A DNA stretch of 32,551 bases. Source: Prorocentrum cordatum. Lineage: Eukaryota > Sar > Dinophyceae > Prorocentrales > Prorocentraceae. Below, piece after piece: positions 17,713 through 26,032 of this stretch. How positions within the stretch are numbered: the stretch's first letter is position 1; each line of letters starts with the position of its first letter. Below the pieces are notes generated by a model that was not told the DNA's origin, did no database searches, and saw only the letters and a list, made by a program, of their open reading frames with translations. A program made the translations under genes and the position numbers. Location: positions 35,001 to 67,551 of the forward strand of contig CAUYUJ010004702.1 of NCBI GenBank assembly GCA_963575745.1, written 5' to 3'.

Positions 17713-17790
17713 AGCAAGTCCTGGATGCTTCGCATATCCCCACTAGCCCATCCAACAAAAAAAGCAGGCGAGTTGCCCTGATCAGGGATA
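17711..17790 (+). repeat. Uninterrupted delimiter (L + R)
   Basis: ATGC-TTC-GCAT (17725-17735) runs into TATCCCCACTAG (17735-17746), then directly into the R flank CCCATCCAAC...GCAGGCGAGTTGCCCTGATCAGGG. Unlike 4694/5212 and 11193/12087, there is no cassette between L and R, so this resembles an empty site. Its hairpin stem differs from the others by a compensated pair (CG to TA). Confidence 0.75.
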
Positions 17791-17801
17791 TGGAGCGTCC
17801 T

Positions 17802-17985
17802 GGTTGAGTGGTTGCCTGACGCTGCCTGCGGTGCCTGTATTACATCGTGCGTGCCTGGGTCCGCCTTGGTCGAGCGGTTGCCTGTCGTTGGTCGCCGTGC
17901 GCGCGTTACCTTGGACGCGCGAAAACCGACGCGCGCGCGCTGACAACCTCGAAACCAGGGGGCGACGACAGGCAACCACTCAACC
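17802..17985. repeat. Inverted repeat with 17-bp perfect arms
   Basis: GGTTGAGTGGTTGCCTG at 17802-17818 is exactly reverse-complemented at 17969-17985. A third, direct, imperfect copy (GGTCGAGCGGTTGCCTG) lies at 17870-17886. The string resembles a tRNA box A, but no tRNA fold follows, so a SINE-like or foldback origin is only possible. Confidence 0.85.
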
Positions 17986-18109
17986 CAGGCAGACGCGGGC
18001 AGCGTTTGCCCACTACCACTGCGTACAAGGTAAATCCGGGACAGTGGCAGTGACGATGCCCAGGCAAGTTGCTTTGATCTTGGGCTTACGCCGCACCGCC
18101 GACCCACTG

Positions 18110-18534
18110 GGGGGCTCCTGGTACGTCTCTCGGGGGCCTCCTGGCAGCACTTTTGAAGCCTCTTGAGGGCCGTTTTGGAGCCTCTTAGGGCCTCTTTCGG
18201 GCCTCTGGTGGGCCTCTTGCAGCCTCTTGGGGGCTTCTTAGGGGCCTCTTGGGGCCTCCTGGAGGCTTCTTGGGGCCGAAGGTTCGAAATTTCCGTTCGG
18301 GTCCCCCGCCTGGGCCCCCTCCTGGAGTTGTTTTGGGGGTCTCTTGGGCTGTCTTTGGGCCCTCTCGGGCCGTCTTGGAGTCGTCTTGGGGGGGTCCTGG
18401 GCCGTCTTGGGGCGATCTTGGAGGCCTCTTGGGCCGTCTTGGACGCTGTGAAAGCCCAAGAGGCGAATGTGCTAAAATCATGCGTTTCTTCGAGGGGATC
18501 GGACGATTTTTGCTTCTTGGGGTCCTCTTGGGAC
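18110..18534 (+). repeat. 12-bp minisatellite block upstream of the duplication
   Basis: Irregular GGGCCTCTTGG units to about 18460, with a less repetitive break at 18270-18330. This block continues into the duplicated segment without a visible boundary; only comparison with copy B shows where duplication starts. Confidence 0.8.
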
Positions 18535-18835
18535 GCCTCTCGGGGCGTCTCGGGGGCCTCTTGGGCCATCTGGGGGCCATCTTGGGCGTCTTGGAAAAAT
18601 CCATCGGCGACTCGGGGCCCTCTTGGACAATCTTGTGGGCCTCTTGGGGCCCTCATGGCCCATCGTGAGGCCCGTGGCGCGTTCACCTGGGGCCGGCCGG
18701 ACCCCCCCCCCTCCAAACCAACCGGACCGGGCCCGGGGGGAGGGGTTTGGGAAGGGGGAAGCATCTGACACGCCGATGACCCCAAGGGGTCGGCGGATTA
18801 GAGACGTAAGAAAGCATGCAGCGTAATAAGGAGGA

Positions 18836-18875
18836 CGACGATGATGACGACGACGACGACGATGACGTCGACAAG
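18836..18875 (+). repeat. (GAC/GAT)n microsatellite (copy A)
   Basis: GAC and GAT triplets, giving an Asp run in one frame. Repeated at 24129-24168 in copy B. Confidence 0.9.
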
Positions 18876-18904
18876 GGGAGTCAACCAGCCAGTCCTCTGC
18901 ATAT

Positions 18905-19275
18905 CTTTTGCTTGGAGAGCGTCTTGGAGGCCTCTTGGGGCCCTTTGGAGGCCTCTTGGAGACCTCTGGAGGATCTCTTGGGGCCCTGTTGGGGCTCACT
19001 TGGGGCTCCCTCGGGGACCTCTTCGAGGCCTGGGGGCTTTGTTTTTTCTGGAACCAAGACTATGCTGCCTTCTTGCCGCTGTGCATCTGGCGTGAGGCCT
19101 TGCGGACCCCCATGGGCCATCTTGGAAGCCATCGGTCAAAGGAGGGGGATACGTACTGAAGTAGTGCCCCCCTTCGTCGGGGCCCGAACATCTTGAGACC
19201 CTTGTGGACGCTCTTGGGCGCTTTTGGGGCCGTCATCCTTTGCACCTCTTGCGGTCCTCTGGGGCCATCTTGGAG
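18905..19275 (+). repeat. 12-bp minisatellite blocks inside copy A
   Basis: GGAGGCCTCTTGG units at 18915-19030 and 19190-19275, with a tail-like GCCATCGGTCAAAGG at 19131-19145. The copy B equivalents are 24198-24323 and 24483-24568. Confidence 0.8.
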
Positions 19276-19384
19276 CCATCTTCAGACATCCAGAGCCCAT
19301 CCGAAGCGAACAGGCGAGAAATCCAAAAGCATTGAACAAAAATGGTATGGCGTTGAACGATTCTTGTCTCTTGGAGAGAGAGGC

Positions 19385-19530
19385 GCTCCAGGGAGTCCAG
19401 GAAGTCCGGGAAGTCCGGGGAGTCCTTGGAGTCCGGGAAGACGGGGGAGTCCAGGGAGCCCGTGGAGTCCGGGGAGTCTGGGAAGTGCAGGGGATTTTTG
19501 GAGCCCGAAGAGTCCGGGGAGCCTGCCAGG
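19385..19530 (+). repeat. 9-bp GGGAGTCCG minisatellite (copy A)
   Basis: About 15 units of GGGAGTCCG/GGAAGTCCG. In one frame it translates as a Gly-Ser-Pro collagen-like repeat, in another as Pro-Arg-Thr; this follows from a 9-bp period and is not evidence for collagen. The copy B equivalent is 24678-24823. Confidence 0.9.
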
Positions 19531-19779
19531 TACTGCTGGAAGGGCTCCTGGCCCAGGGTGCCCCCAGGATCTCCAAGGAGGCTCCCAAGGCCTCCAGCGC
19601 ACCCCTCACGAGGCCCAGAGGGCCCCCAGGGGCTCCAGAGTGGAGCGAAGAGCTGGGGGCACCTTTGGCCAGGGGCACTTCTGGCAGCACCCGAGTCCGG
19701 GGAGGCTGGGACGCCCGTGGGGTCCGGGGTGTCGGGGGCAAGGGCGCCGAGAGGAGCACGAGGAGGTGCAGGGCGATGG

Positions 19780-19990
19780 GGAGGGAGGAATACTCGGAGG
19801 TAGAGGAGGGAGCGAGGAGAAGGAGGCAAGCCGAGACGAGGAGGTGAGAGATCGGGGAAGGGGGAGAGGTGGGAGGAGGGTAGAGGGAAGGGCGGGAAGA
19901 GGCAAAAGGAGGGGGATGATTAAGCGGAAGAGGAGCAGGAGGAGGAGGAGCAGGAGGAGGAGGAGGAGAGAATTTTGAGTAGTTTCCTCC
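19780..19990. repeat. GGA-rich purine tract (copy A)
   Basis: GGAGG/GAGGA-rich for about 200 bp. Minus-strand frames are Pro/Ser/Leu-rich by composition. The copy B equivalent is 25087-25297. Confidence 0.85.
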
Positions 19991-20592
19991 TTCTGCTCCT
20001 CCTCCACGTTGGCAGTGCTCCTGGACGTGCCTTTCGAGCTCTCTCGTAATTATCTCTGAAGGTCCACGGAGGCCCCCGAGTCTCTGAGAACACAGGGGTA
20101 TAATACAAACGAAAGAACCTGAATCGTGGATCCTTCCCCGTGTCAACCCTCCTCGGAAAAACCGCATTACGGCCAGACCGAGGTATAAGATCGAGGTCGG
20201 TTCGGGGAGGGTACCCTAGTGTTCTTCGGGTTTGTCGGATGTTTTTGTGCATCCAGGGGGAGGGCACCCTCGAATGTTCTGGTGTTTTTGCCGGCGAGGG
20301 TCTATGATCTGGAGGATGGTACTATGTCCAGGTCGGCAGTACTTGCCGCCTTGCATTCCCTCCTGCCCGCTCTCCTTCCTCTGCCCCTCCGCTCCGCCTT
20401 GGAAAAACCCGTCGCGCCATGACGACCTGATATTGTCTGGCGGGGTGGCGGCTGCGCGAAAGCGACAAGGTCAAGCTGCAAACCTACCAGTCATCAAACG
20501 AGCACACGGCCACGCCCTCCACGTAGCCCGCTGGCGCGGCGGCGCTAGAGAATGGCGGGCGCAGCTCTGGCCCCCAGGGCGTCTCGCTTGGC
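19991..20592. other. Upstream region of the copy A gene; no separate gene seen
   Basis: Mixed-composition sequence, identical to copy B up to 20281 and then diverging. No promoter motif can be named with confidence; dinoflagellate promoters generally lack a TATA box. Confidence 0.4.
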
Positions 20593-20615
20593 TTCCCGGC
20601 CATTCTGGCTGCAAG
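20593..20615 (+). promoter_or_regulatory. Degraded spliced-leader-like string (copy A)
   Basis: Counterpart of 25892-25913, with the core GGCCATTCTGGCTGCAAG carrying one extra G and an altered 5' part. It lies in a patch where the copies differ by many indels, so sequencing error may explain the poorer match. Confidence 0.35.
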
Positions 20616-21056
20616 TGCTGTGCCACATGCCGTCGGGCTTGAAGGTGCCCGTACCCCATATCTCGTCTGAGAGATCCCATACGCGCTGTCGATATCGGCC
20701 AGGCTTGACATGAGGCACTGCACGTCTTCCTATGCAAGCCCCATGGCTGTTTGTGGCGGATGCCTTTGCCGGACTTCCTCCGTGGGGCAGCACGACAACA
20801 TCGTCACTTTGTCGTTCGAGCAGCGTCTCCTAAAGCTTCTGTTTTTCTGTGGACAACTCGTATGTCTTTGGCTGGACGAAATCTGTAGCGTCGCTGTACA
20901 CACTGAGAAAGGTCTTCCAGTTCGCCCTCCTCACCGCTTCGTCCCTTCACGTCCTTCGAAAACAGAGTCCACGAATGAAATTGGACCAAGGCAGAGAGGT
21001 AGGCTCGAATGCAGACGTGGCGGACTCGATGCTGATAACCCATATTTCCGGCGGTA

Positions 21057-22127
21057 ATTTGTGCCGTTAGCGATGTTCTTCTATGCCGCGGATGCTTCCG
21101 AACCGAGTGTTGCTTTCAAGGCGGTGATCATGTGTTTGCGTCATTTCGCAACGCTGTACTGGAAGTACTTGAGAAGTTCATCAGGCTTTTCGGTCGCGGA
21201 CATAGAGTACATGTTTAGATTCTTCATGTCGTTCATTGCGGTACGAACGTATTTTGAAGAGTCACACGTGCTGTTCTGCATGTATGGCGGTTTCTGGAGC
21301 GCGGCACGACTGCTTCTCGCGGTCTCGTTACTTGATTGCAGGATGTCGGTGAGGTGGAACATATTTCTTTCTGCAGTGAATTGCCTTTCTTCCTGGGAGC
21401 GGCGCGAGCAGCTACGCATCGACGGACACTCTTCCACGGGCGCGTTCGTCCACCAATGTATGGTTGAAATGGTTTCTTGTGGACTGATCTGCTTTGCCTC
21501 AGCATTCTTGGAGGCTTGCGAGAAGGACCGCGTCAAGGCATCCGTAGAGTCCAGCCAGTCTGGCAGGGCGTATCAGGCAGCTCAAACACTGCTTGGTGTA
21601 TTCTGCGACGCCCAGCTGCGCATCTGCCCACAATGTAACATCATCGCCCATTCCCCACACCTGCTGCACTTGCTGGGCTCAGGAGGCACGAGGCACACGC
21701 TTCATGGGTGCAGCTTCCTTCAGTATTTGCTAGAACCCGACAAGCAGCGCTTCCTGGACTTCATCTCCGGGGCGACGGTGTTGCAGCAGCGCTCTCAGGA
21801 CTTCTCGTCCAAGCGCACCGCCGCCTCAATGGCCGAAGGCCCGAGCTCGGGCGATTTCTCCATGGGCCACGCCACCTCCACCCAGGTCTCCCTGCAGAAG
21901 GGGGGGGGGGGCGCACCCGATCCCGGTGGAGCTGTTCCTGATCAACATCGCCGACGCCCAGGACGCCCCCGAATTCCTGATGGGCGTCCGGGAGACCTGC
22001 GAGGCGCTGCCGCGGGAGGCCTGCACGGACGCCCCCGGTGCCGAGGCGCTGCCGCAGCCAGCGGCGGCCTCTGCGGCGCGCGGGCCGCACCTCGAGGCGG
22101 GCCAGGGCAGCGCCGTCCTGCGCCTGC
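21057..22127 (+). pseudogene. Multi-pass membrane protein with PAS-like domain, copy A (frame-disrupted as assembled)
   Basis: Seen: the frame open from 21061 encodes five or six hydrophobic segments (about residues 17-37, 48-65, 69-91, 97-112 and 134-151). A soluble part follows, with FCDAQLRICPQC (181-192), SPHLLHLLG and CSFLQYLLEPDKQRFLDFIS (217-236). After a 12-G run at 21900-21911 the frame shifts by one base and continues as VELFLINIADAQDAPEFLMG (about 21929-21988). Known: many dinoflagellate proteins pair a membrane region with a degenerate PAS-like domain of this layout; their function is not established. Inference: a membrane sensor-like protein. Upstream, the frame breaks near 21057 (stop in the frame read at 20849-21056) where copy B stays open. 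GTG at 21061 is not a real start. The breaks lie in low-confidence patches, so this may be an intact gene with assembly errors. Confidence 0.6.
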
Positions 22128-22345
22128 CCCTCATCCTCCTCCTCCTGCTCCTCCTCCTCCTCCTCCTCCTCCCTCCTCTCCTCCTCCTCCTCCTCCTCTC
22201 CTCCTCCTCCTCCTCCTCCTCTCCTCCCTCCTCCTCCCTCCTCCTCCTCCTCCTCCTCCCTCCTCCGCCTGCCTACCTCCTCGTCCCCCTCCTCCTCCTA
22301 CCTCCTCCTCCTCCTCCTCCTCCTCCTCCTCCTCCTCCCTCCTCC
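22128..22345. repeat. (TCC)n tract (copy A)
   Basis: Long run of TCC/CTC triplets with CCT slips, giving Leu, Ser or Pro homopolymers according to frame. It follows the first PAS-like domain directly. Copy B has a differently arranged tract at 27434-27658. Confidence 0.95.
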
Positions 22346-22376
22346 TCCCAGCGCCAGGCGTCCGGCGCGGCGCAGG

Positions 22377-22555
22377 CGCCGGCCCAGCAGCAGCCGCCGC
22401 CTCAGACGCTGGTCGCCGGCGCTGGCCAGCGGCCGCCTGGGGCGCTGGCGCAGCGGCCCGTCCGCAGCCTCGGCCGGAGGTCCCGCAGCTCCATCTCGTC
22501 GTCCTCGAGGGCCTCCTCCTCCAGGGGAGCGAGGAGTGGCAGAAAGATACAACAA
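22377..22555 (+). other. Possible linker coding region between PAS-like segments (copy A)
   Basis: In the frame of VELFLINIADAQ the sequence after the TCC tract reads PAQQQPPPQTLVAGAGQRPP and then a Ser/Arg-rich stretch (SRSSISSSSRASSSRGARSG). Gln/Pro and Ser-rich linkers are common between domains in this family, but another frame is also open, so coding status is uncertain. Confidence 0.3.
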
Positions 22556-22685
22556 CTCGGAGGTCCGCGCGGATTTCTCGGATCTGCGCTGGACCCCTCT
22601 CCCTGGCGCGCGGCCAGGGGTGGTGCCGGAGGTGCCGCCAGGGGGGGTCCAGCGCGGATCTGAGAAATCCGCGCGGACCTCCGAG
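22556..22685. mobile_element. 130-bp palindromic element, introner/MITE-like (copy A)
   Basis: Arms 22556-22597 and 22644-22685 (42 bp each) are inverted repeats with 2 mismatches. An inner hairpin, CCCTGGC-GCGCG-GCCAGGG, lies at 22601-22619. The copy at 27870-27999 is identical through duplication. A diverged relative at 30994-31130 shows that it is a dispersed family. It lies between two PAS-like coding segments, as expected for an intronic insertion; taken from GAGGTCC to CTCCGAG the ends would be GA...AG, a non-canonical pair of the sort reported in dinoflagellates. The splice boundaries are inferred. Confidence 0.75.
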
Positions 22686-22744
22686 GTTTATTTTTATGTC
22701 ATTATTCGTTCCCCTATCCTCGTCCGCTGGGAGCGGCGCGCTGG

Positions 22745-22990
22745 ACGCGGGCCGTATCTCGTCCGTCTGCCTGCGGCTGGACTCGAGCAGGGGCTTGCGC
22801 GTCGAGGACATGCTGCTGCGCTTCGAGGGCGGTAGCCAGTCGCCCCGCCTGGAGGATTGGCTTTCGAAGGAGACCGTGGATGAGGTCCTCAGGAGTAGCC
22901 AGGATCTCACCGCCCACCAAACCACCCCAACCCAACCCGAAGGCCTCAGTTTGTCTTCCATCTCTAGTGGTGGCGGGTGTCGGGGAACAA
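22745..22990 (+). CDS. Second PAS-like segment, copy A (probable downstream exon)
   Basis: The frame reads GRISSVCLRLDSSRGLRVED, MLLRFEGGSQSPRLEDWLS and KETVDEVLRSSQDL. Alternating hydrophobic strands followed by the WLS...TVDEVL helix fit the second PAS-like unit that often follows the first in dinoflagellate proteins of this kind. The segment is identical in both copies. After 22977 the copies diverge and the frame is uncertain; a frame-3 stretch (23100-23260) with GSAFLLAERATLAVDGYFTD could be a continuation. Family assignment is from memory of family features, not from a search. Confidence 0.45.
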
Positions 22991-23700
22991 TGAAAAACAC
23001 TGGTGGAACCAACCCGAAGTTCGGGTCTTCGGGTTAGGTTCGGGTGGTGTAGTAGGTGGTCAGGATCTCGTGAATCGGAGGCATTACAGGCTCGAAGGCG
23101 AGGAGCTGGAGGCGGGCGTCGGTGCTGGTACGGTGCGATTTTCCAGTGGCGGATCCGCGTTCCTGCTGGCGGAGCGCGCAACGCTTGCGGTCGATGGCTA
23201 CTTCACCGACCCACGTGACTCGGGCGAGGAGTCCGATTATATCAGCCCGTTTGTATTCATGTACCTGTTCGGAGTGTCGAAGCTTCGTGTGCCCTGGCAG
23301 GGCAGGCCGCAGAGGGTCTCGAAGAGGCTGCACCCGATCGACGAGGCGCCGGCGGATGCGGCGTGCGGCGGCGACGCGCCGACGCTGAGGCGGAGAGCCA
23401 GCGAGGGCACCGCCTGAGAGGGCTGCAAGGAGAGAGGGTGCCCAAAGCTCGGCGACTACGAAGGGTATGGTTACGCAAGGGTGTGTTTTGCGATCGGCAC
23501 CGTTGGGGCCTGGGGGGCACGACACTGTCCTCGTCGGGCCTCCTCGGGGCGCGGGAGAACTCTATCGAGGTTTCTCCCCTCTCTTCAGACCGAGGAGCAC
23601 GTGCTGGCCGCGGGTCTGCACCAGTTGTCCGTTGTCAAGGGCTTTGAGGCTTCTATGCAAGGCTCGCGCTGATTAGCACCAGTCTCAGTGGCTGTCTGTC

Positions 23701-23734
23701 CTTCCCTCTTCTTTTCTTCCTGGGCTCTCTACAG
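23701..23734 (+). promoter_or_regulatory. Polypyrimidine tract and AG acceptor (copy A)
   Basis: A 20-nt pyrimidine run (CTTCCCTCTTCTTTTCTTCC), then TGGGCTCTCTACAG, followed by TTACACAAAATG. This is a strong 3' splice-site profile, with an ATG 10 nt after the AG. It could accept a spliced leader in trans or be an ordinary intron end. It is conserved at 29019-29052. Confidence 0.5.
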
Positions 23735-23743
23735 TTACACAAA

Positions 23744-23962
23744 ATGAATACTACTCTCCTCTCTCCCCTGGTGACGTCCCGGAAATGTCCGGCCCCCCTC
23801 CGCGCGCGCGCATATTGTTTTGTTGCACGCCTCTCGGGGCGTCTCGGGGGCCTCTTGGGCCATCTGGGGGCCATCTTGGGCGTCTTGGAAAAATCCATCG
23901 GCGACTCGGGGCCCTCTTGGACAATCTTGTGGGCCTCTTGGGGCCCTCATGGCCCATCGTGA
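23744..23962 (+). CDS. Short ATG frame cut by the duplication junction (copy A)
   Basis: Starts MNTTLLSPLVTSRKCPAPLR 10 nt after the acceptor. At residue 29 it crosses the junction (23828/23829) into minisatellite, giving a Leu/Gly-rich tail that cannot be the native one. The same start at 29062 continues differently. No domain is recognisable. Confidence 0.2.
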   Translation: MNTTLLSPLVTSRKCPAPLRARAYCFVARLSGRLGGLLGHLGAILGVLEKSIGDSGPSWTILWASWGPHGPS

Positions 23963-25891
23963 GGCCCGTGGCGCGTTCACCTGGGGCCGGCCGGACCCCC
24001 CCCCTCCAAACCAACCGGACCGGGCCCGGGGGGAGGGGTTTGGGAAGGGGGAAGCATCTGACACGCCGATGACCCCAAGGGGTCGGCGGATTAGAGACGT
24101 AAGAAAGCATGCAGCGTAATAAGGAGGACGACGATGATGACGACGACGACGACGATGACGTCGACAAGGGGAGTCAACCAGCCAGTCCTCTGCATATCTT
24201 TTGCTTGGAGAGCGTCTTGGAGGCCTCTTGGGGCCCTTTGGAGGCCTCTTGGAGACCTCTGGAGGATCTCTTGGGGCCCTGTTGGGGCTCACTTGGGGCT
24301 CCCTCGGGGACCTCTTCGAGGCCTGGGGGCTTTGTTTTTTCTGGAACCAAGACTATGCTGCCTTCTTGCCGCTGTGCATCTGGCGTGAGGCCTTGCGGAC
24401 CCCCATGGGCCATCTTGGAAGCCATCGGTCAAAGGAGGGGGATACGTACTGAAGTAGTGCCCCCCTTCGTCGGGGCCCGAACATCTTGAGACCCTTGTGG
24501 ACGCTCTTGGGCGCTTTTGGGGCCGTCATCCTTTGCACCTCTTGCGGTCCTCTGGGGCCATCTTGGAGCCATCTTCAGACATCCAGAGCCCATCCGAAGC
24601 GAACAGGCGAGAAATCCAAAAGCATTGAACAAAAATGGTATGGCGTTGAACGATTCTTGTCTCTTGGAGAGAGAGGCGCTCCAGGGAGTCCAGGAAGTCC
24701 GGGAAGTCCGGGGAGTCCTTGGAGTCCGGGAAGACGGGGGAGTCCAGGGAGCCCGTGGAGTCCGGGGAGTCTGGGAAGTGCAGGGGATTTTTGGAGCCCG
24801 AAGAGTCCGGGGAGCCTGCCAGGTACTGCTGGAAGGGCTCCTGGCCCAGGGTGCCCCCAGGATCTCCAAGGAGGCTCCCAAGGCCTCCCCCCCCCCCCCA
24901 GGGGCCCGGGGCACCCTCACGAGCCCAGAGGCCCCCAGGGGCTCAGAGGAGCCGAAGAGCTTGGGGCACCTTTGGCCAGGGGCACTTCTGGCAGCACCCG
25001 AGTCCGGGGAGGCTGGGACGCCCGTGGGGTCCGGGGTGTCGGGGGCAAGGGCGCCGAGAGGAGCACGAGGAGGTGCAGGGCGATGGGGAGGGAGGAATAC
25101 TCGGAGGTAGAGGAGGGAGCGAGGAGAAGGAGGCAAGCCGAGACGAGGAGGTGAGAGATCGGGGAAGGGGGAGAGGTGGGAGGAGGGTAGAGGGAAGGGC
25201 GGGAAGAGGCAAAAGGAGGGGGATGATTAAGCGGAAGAGGAGCAGGAGGAGGAGGAGCAGGAGGAGGAGGAGGAGAGAATTTTGAGTAGTTTCCTCCTTC
25301 TGCTCCTCCTCCACGTTGGCAGTGCTCCTGGACGTGCCTTTCGAGCTCTCTCGTAATTATCTCTGAAGGTCCACGGAGGCCCCCGAGTCTCTGAGAACAC
25401 AGGGGTATAATACAAACGAAAGAACCTGAATCGTGGATCCTTCCCCGTGTCAACCCTCCTCGGAAAAACCGCATTACGGCCAGACCGAGGTATAAGATCG
25501 AGGTCGGTTCGGGGAGGGTACCCTAGTGTTCTTCGGGTTTGTCGGATGTTTTTGTGCATCCAGGGGGAGGGCACCCTCGAATGTTCTGTGTGTTTTGGCC
25601 GGCGGAGGGTCTTATGATCTTGGAGGATGGTACTATGTCTCAGGTCCGGCCGTACTTGTCTTGCATTCCCCTCCTGCCCGCTCTCCTCCTCTGCCTCCTC
25701 CCGCTCCGCCTTGGAATACCCGTCGCGCCATGACGTCGAGATTGGTCTGGCGGGGGGCGGCTTGCGCGAAAGCGCATGCAAGCTGCAAACCTACCAGGCA
25801 TCAAACGAGCACTCTGGCACGCCCTCACGTGCCGCTGGCGCGGCGGCGGCTGAGAGAATGGCGCCAGCGCTGGCCCAGGCGTCTCGCTGGC

Positions 25892-25913
25892 TCCGCGGCC
25901 ATTCTGGCTCAAG
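25892..25913 (+). promoter_or_regulatory. Relic dinoflagellate spliced leader (copy B)
   Basis: Matches the 22-nt dinoflagellate spliced leader at 19 of 22 positions; the three differences are transitions. Its 3' 16 bases are GCCATTCTGGCTCAAG, against ...TTTTGGCTCAAG in the leader. Known: genomic relic leaders upstream of genes are taken as signs that a trans-spliced mRNA was reverse-transcribed and reinserted. Here it lies about 140 bp upstream of the open membrane-protein frame, on the same strand. Confidence 0.5.
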
Positions 25914-26032
25914 TGGCTGTGCCACAGCCGCGGCTGAAGGTGCCCGAGCCCCTTATCTCGTCTGAAGATCCATCGCGCGCGATCGGGCCTGGCTGACATT
26001 GAGGGCACTGCACGGCTTCCAGGCAAGCCCGA

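Larger units (their letters stand above)
18535..23828 (+). repeat. Tandem duplication, copy A (5294 bp)
   Basis: Direct repeat of 23829-29146. Nearly identical blocks (A / B): 18535-19595 / 23829-24888 (one C-run difference, 10 C at 18702-18711 against 9 C); 19656-20281 / 24963-25588; 21057-21696 / 26341-26980; 22377-22977 / 27691-28291; 23546-23828 / 28864-29146 (one substitution, C23700/G29018). The patches between (19596-19655, 20282-21056, 21697-22376, 22978-23545) differ by many single-base indels. Only AC is shared between the outer flanks at the junction. Confidence 0.95.

Noticed and set aside
19193-19978. Collagen-like protein (Gly-Ser-Pro repeats)
   Set aside because: A 9-bp minisatellite always yields a 3-residue repeat. 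The other strand and frames are equally open, and the flanks are minisatellite.
21061-23037. A single 658-codon protein spanning the membrane region, TCC tract, palindrome and second PAS-like part
   Set aside because: After the G run the frame leaves the PAS-like reading (VELFLINIADAQ is in another frame), and the later part translates a poly-triplet tract and a palindromic element. The length is an accident of stop-free GC-rich DNA.
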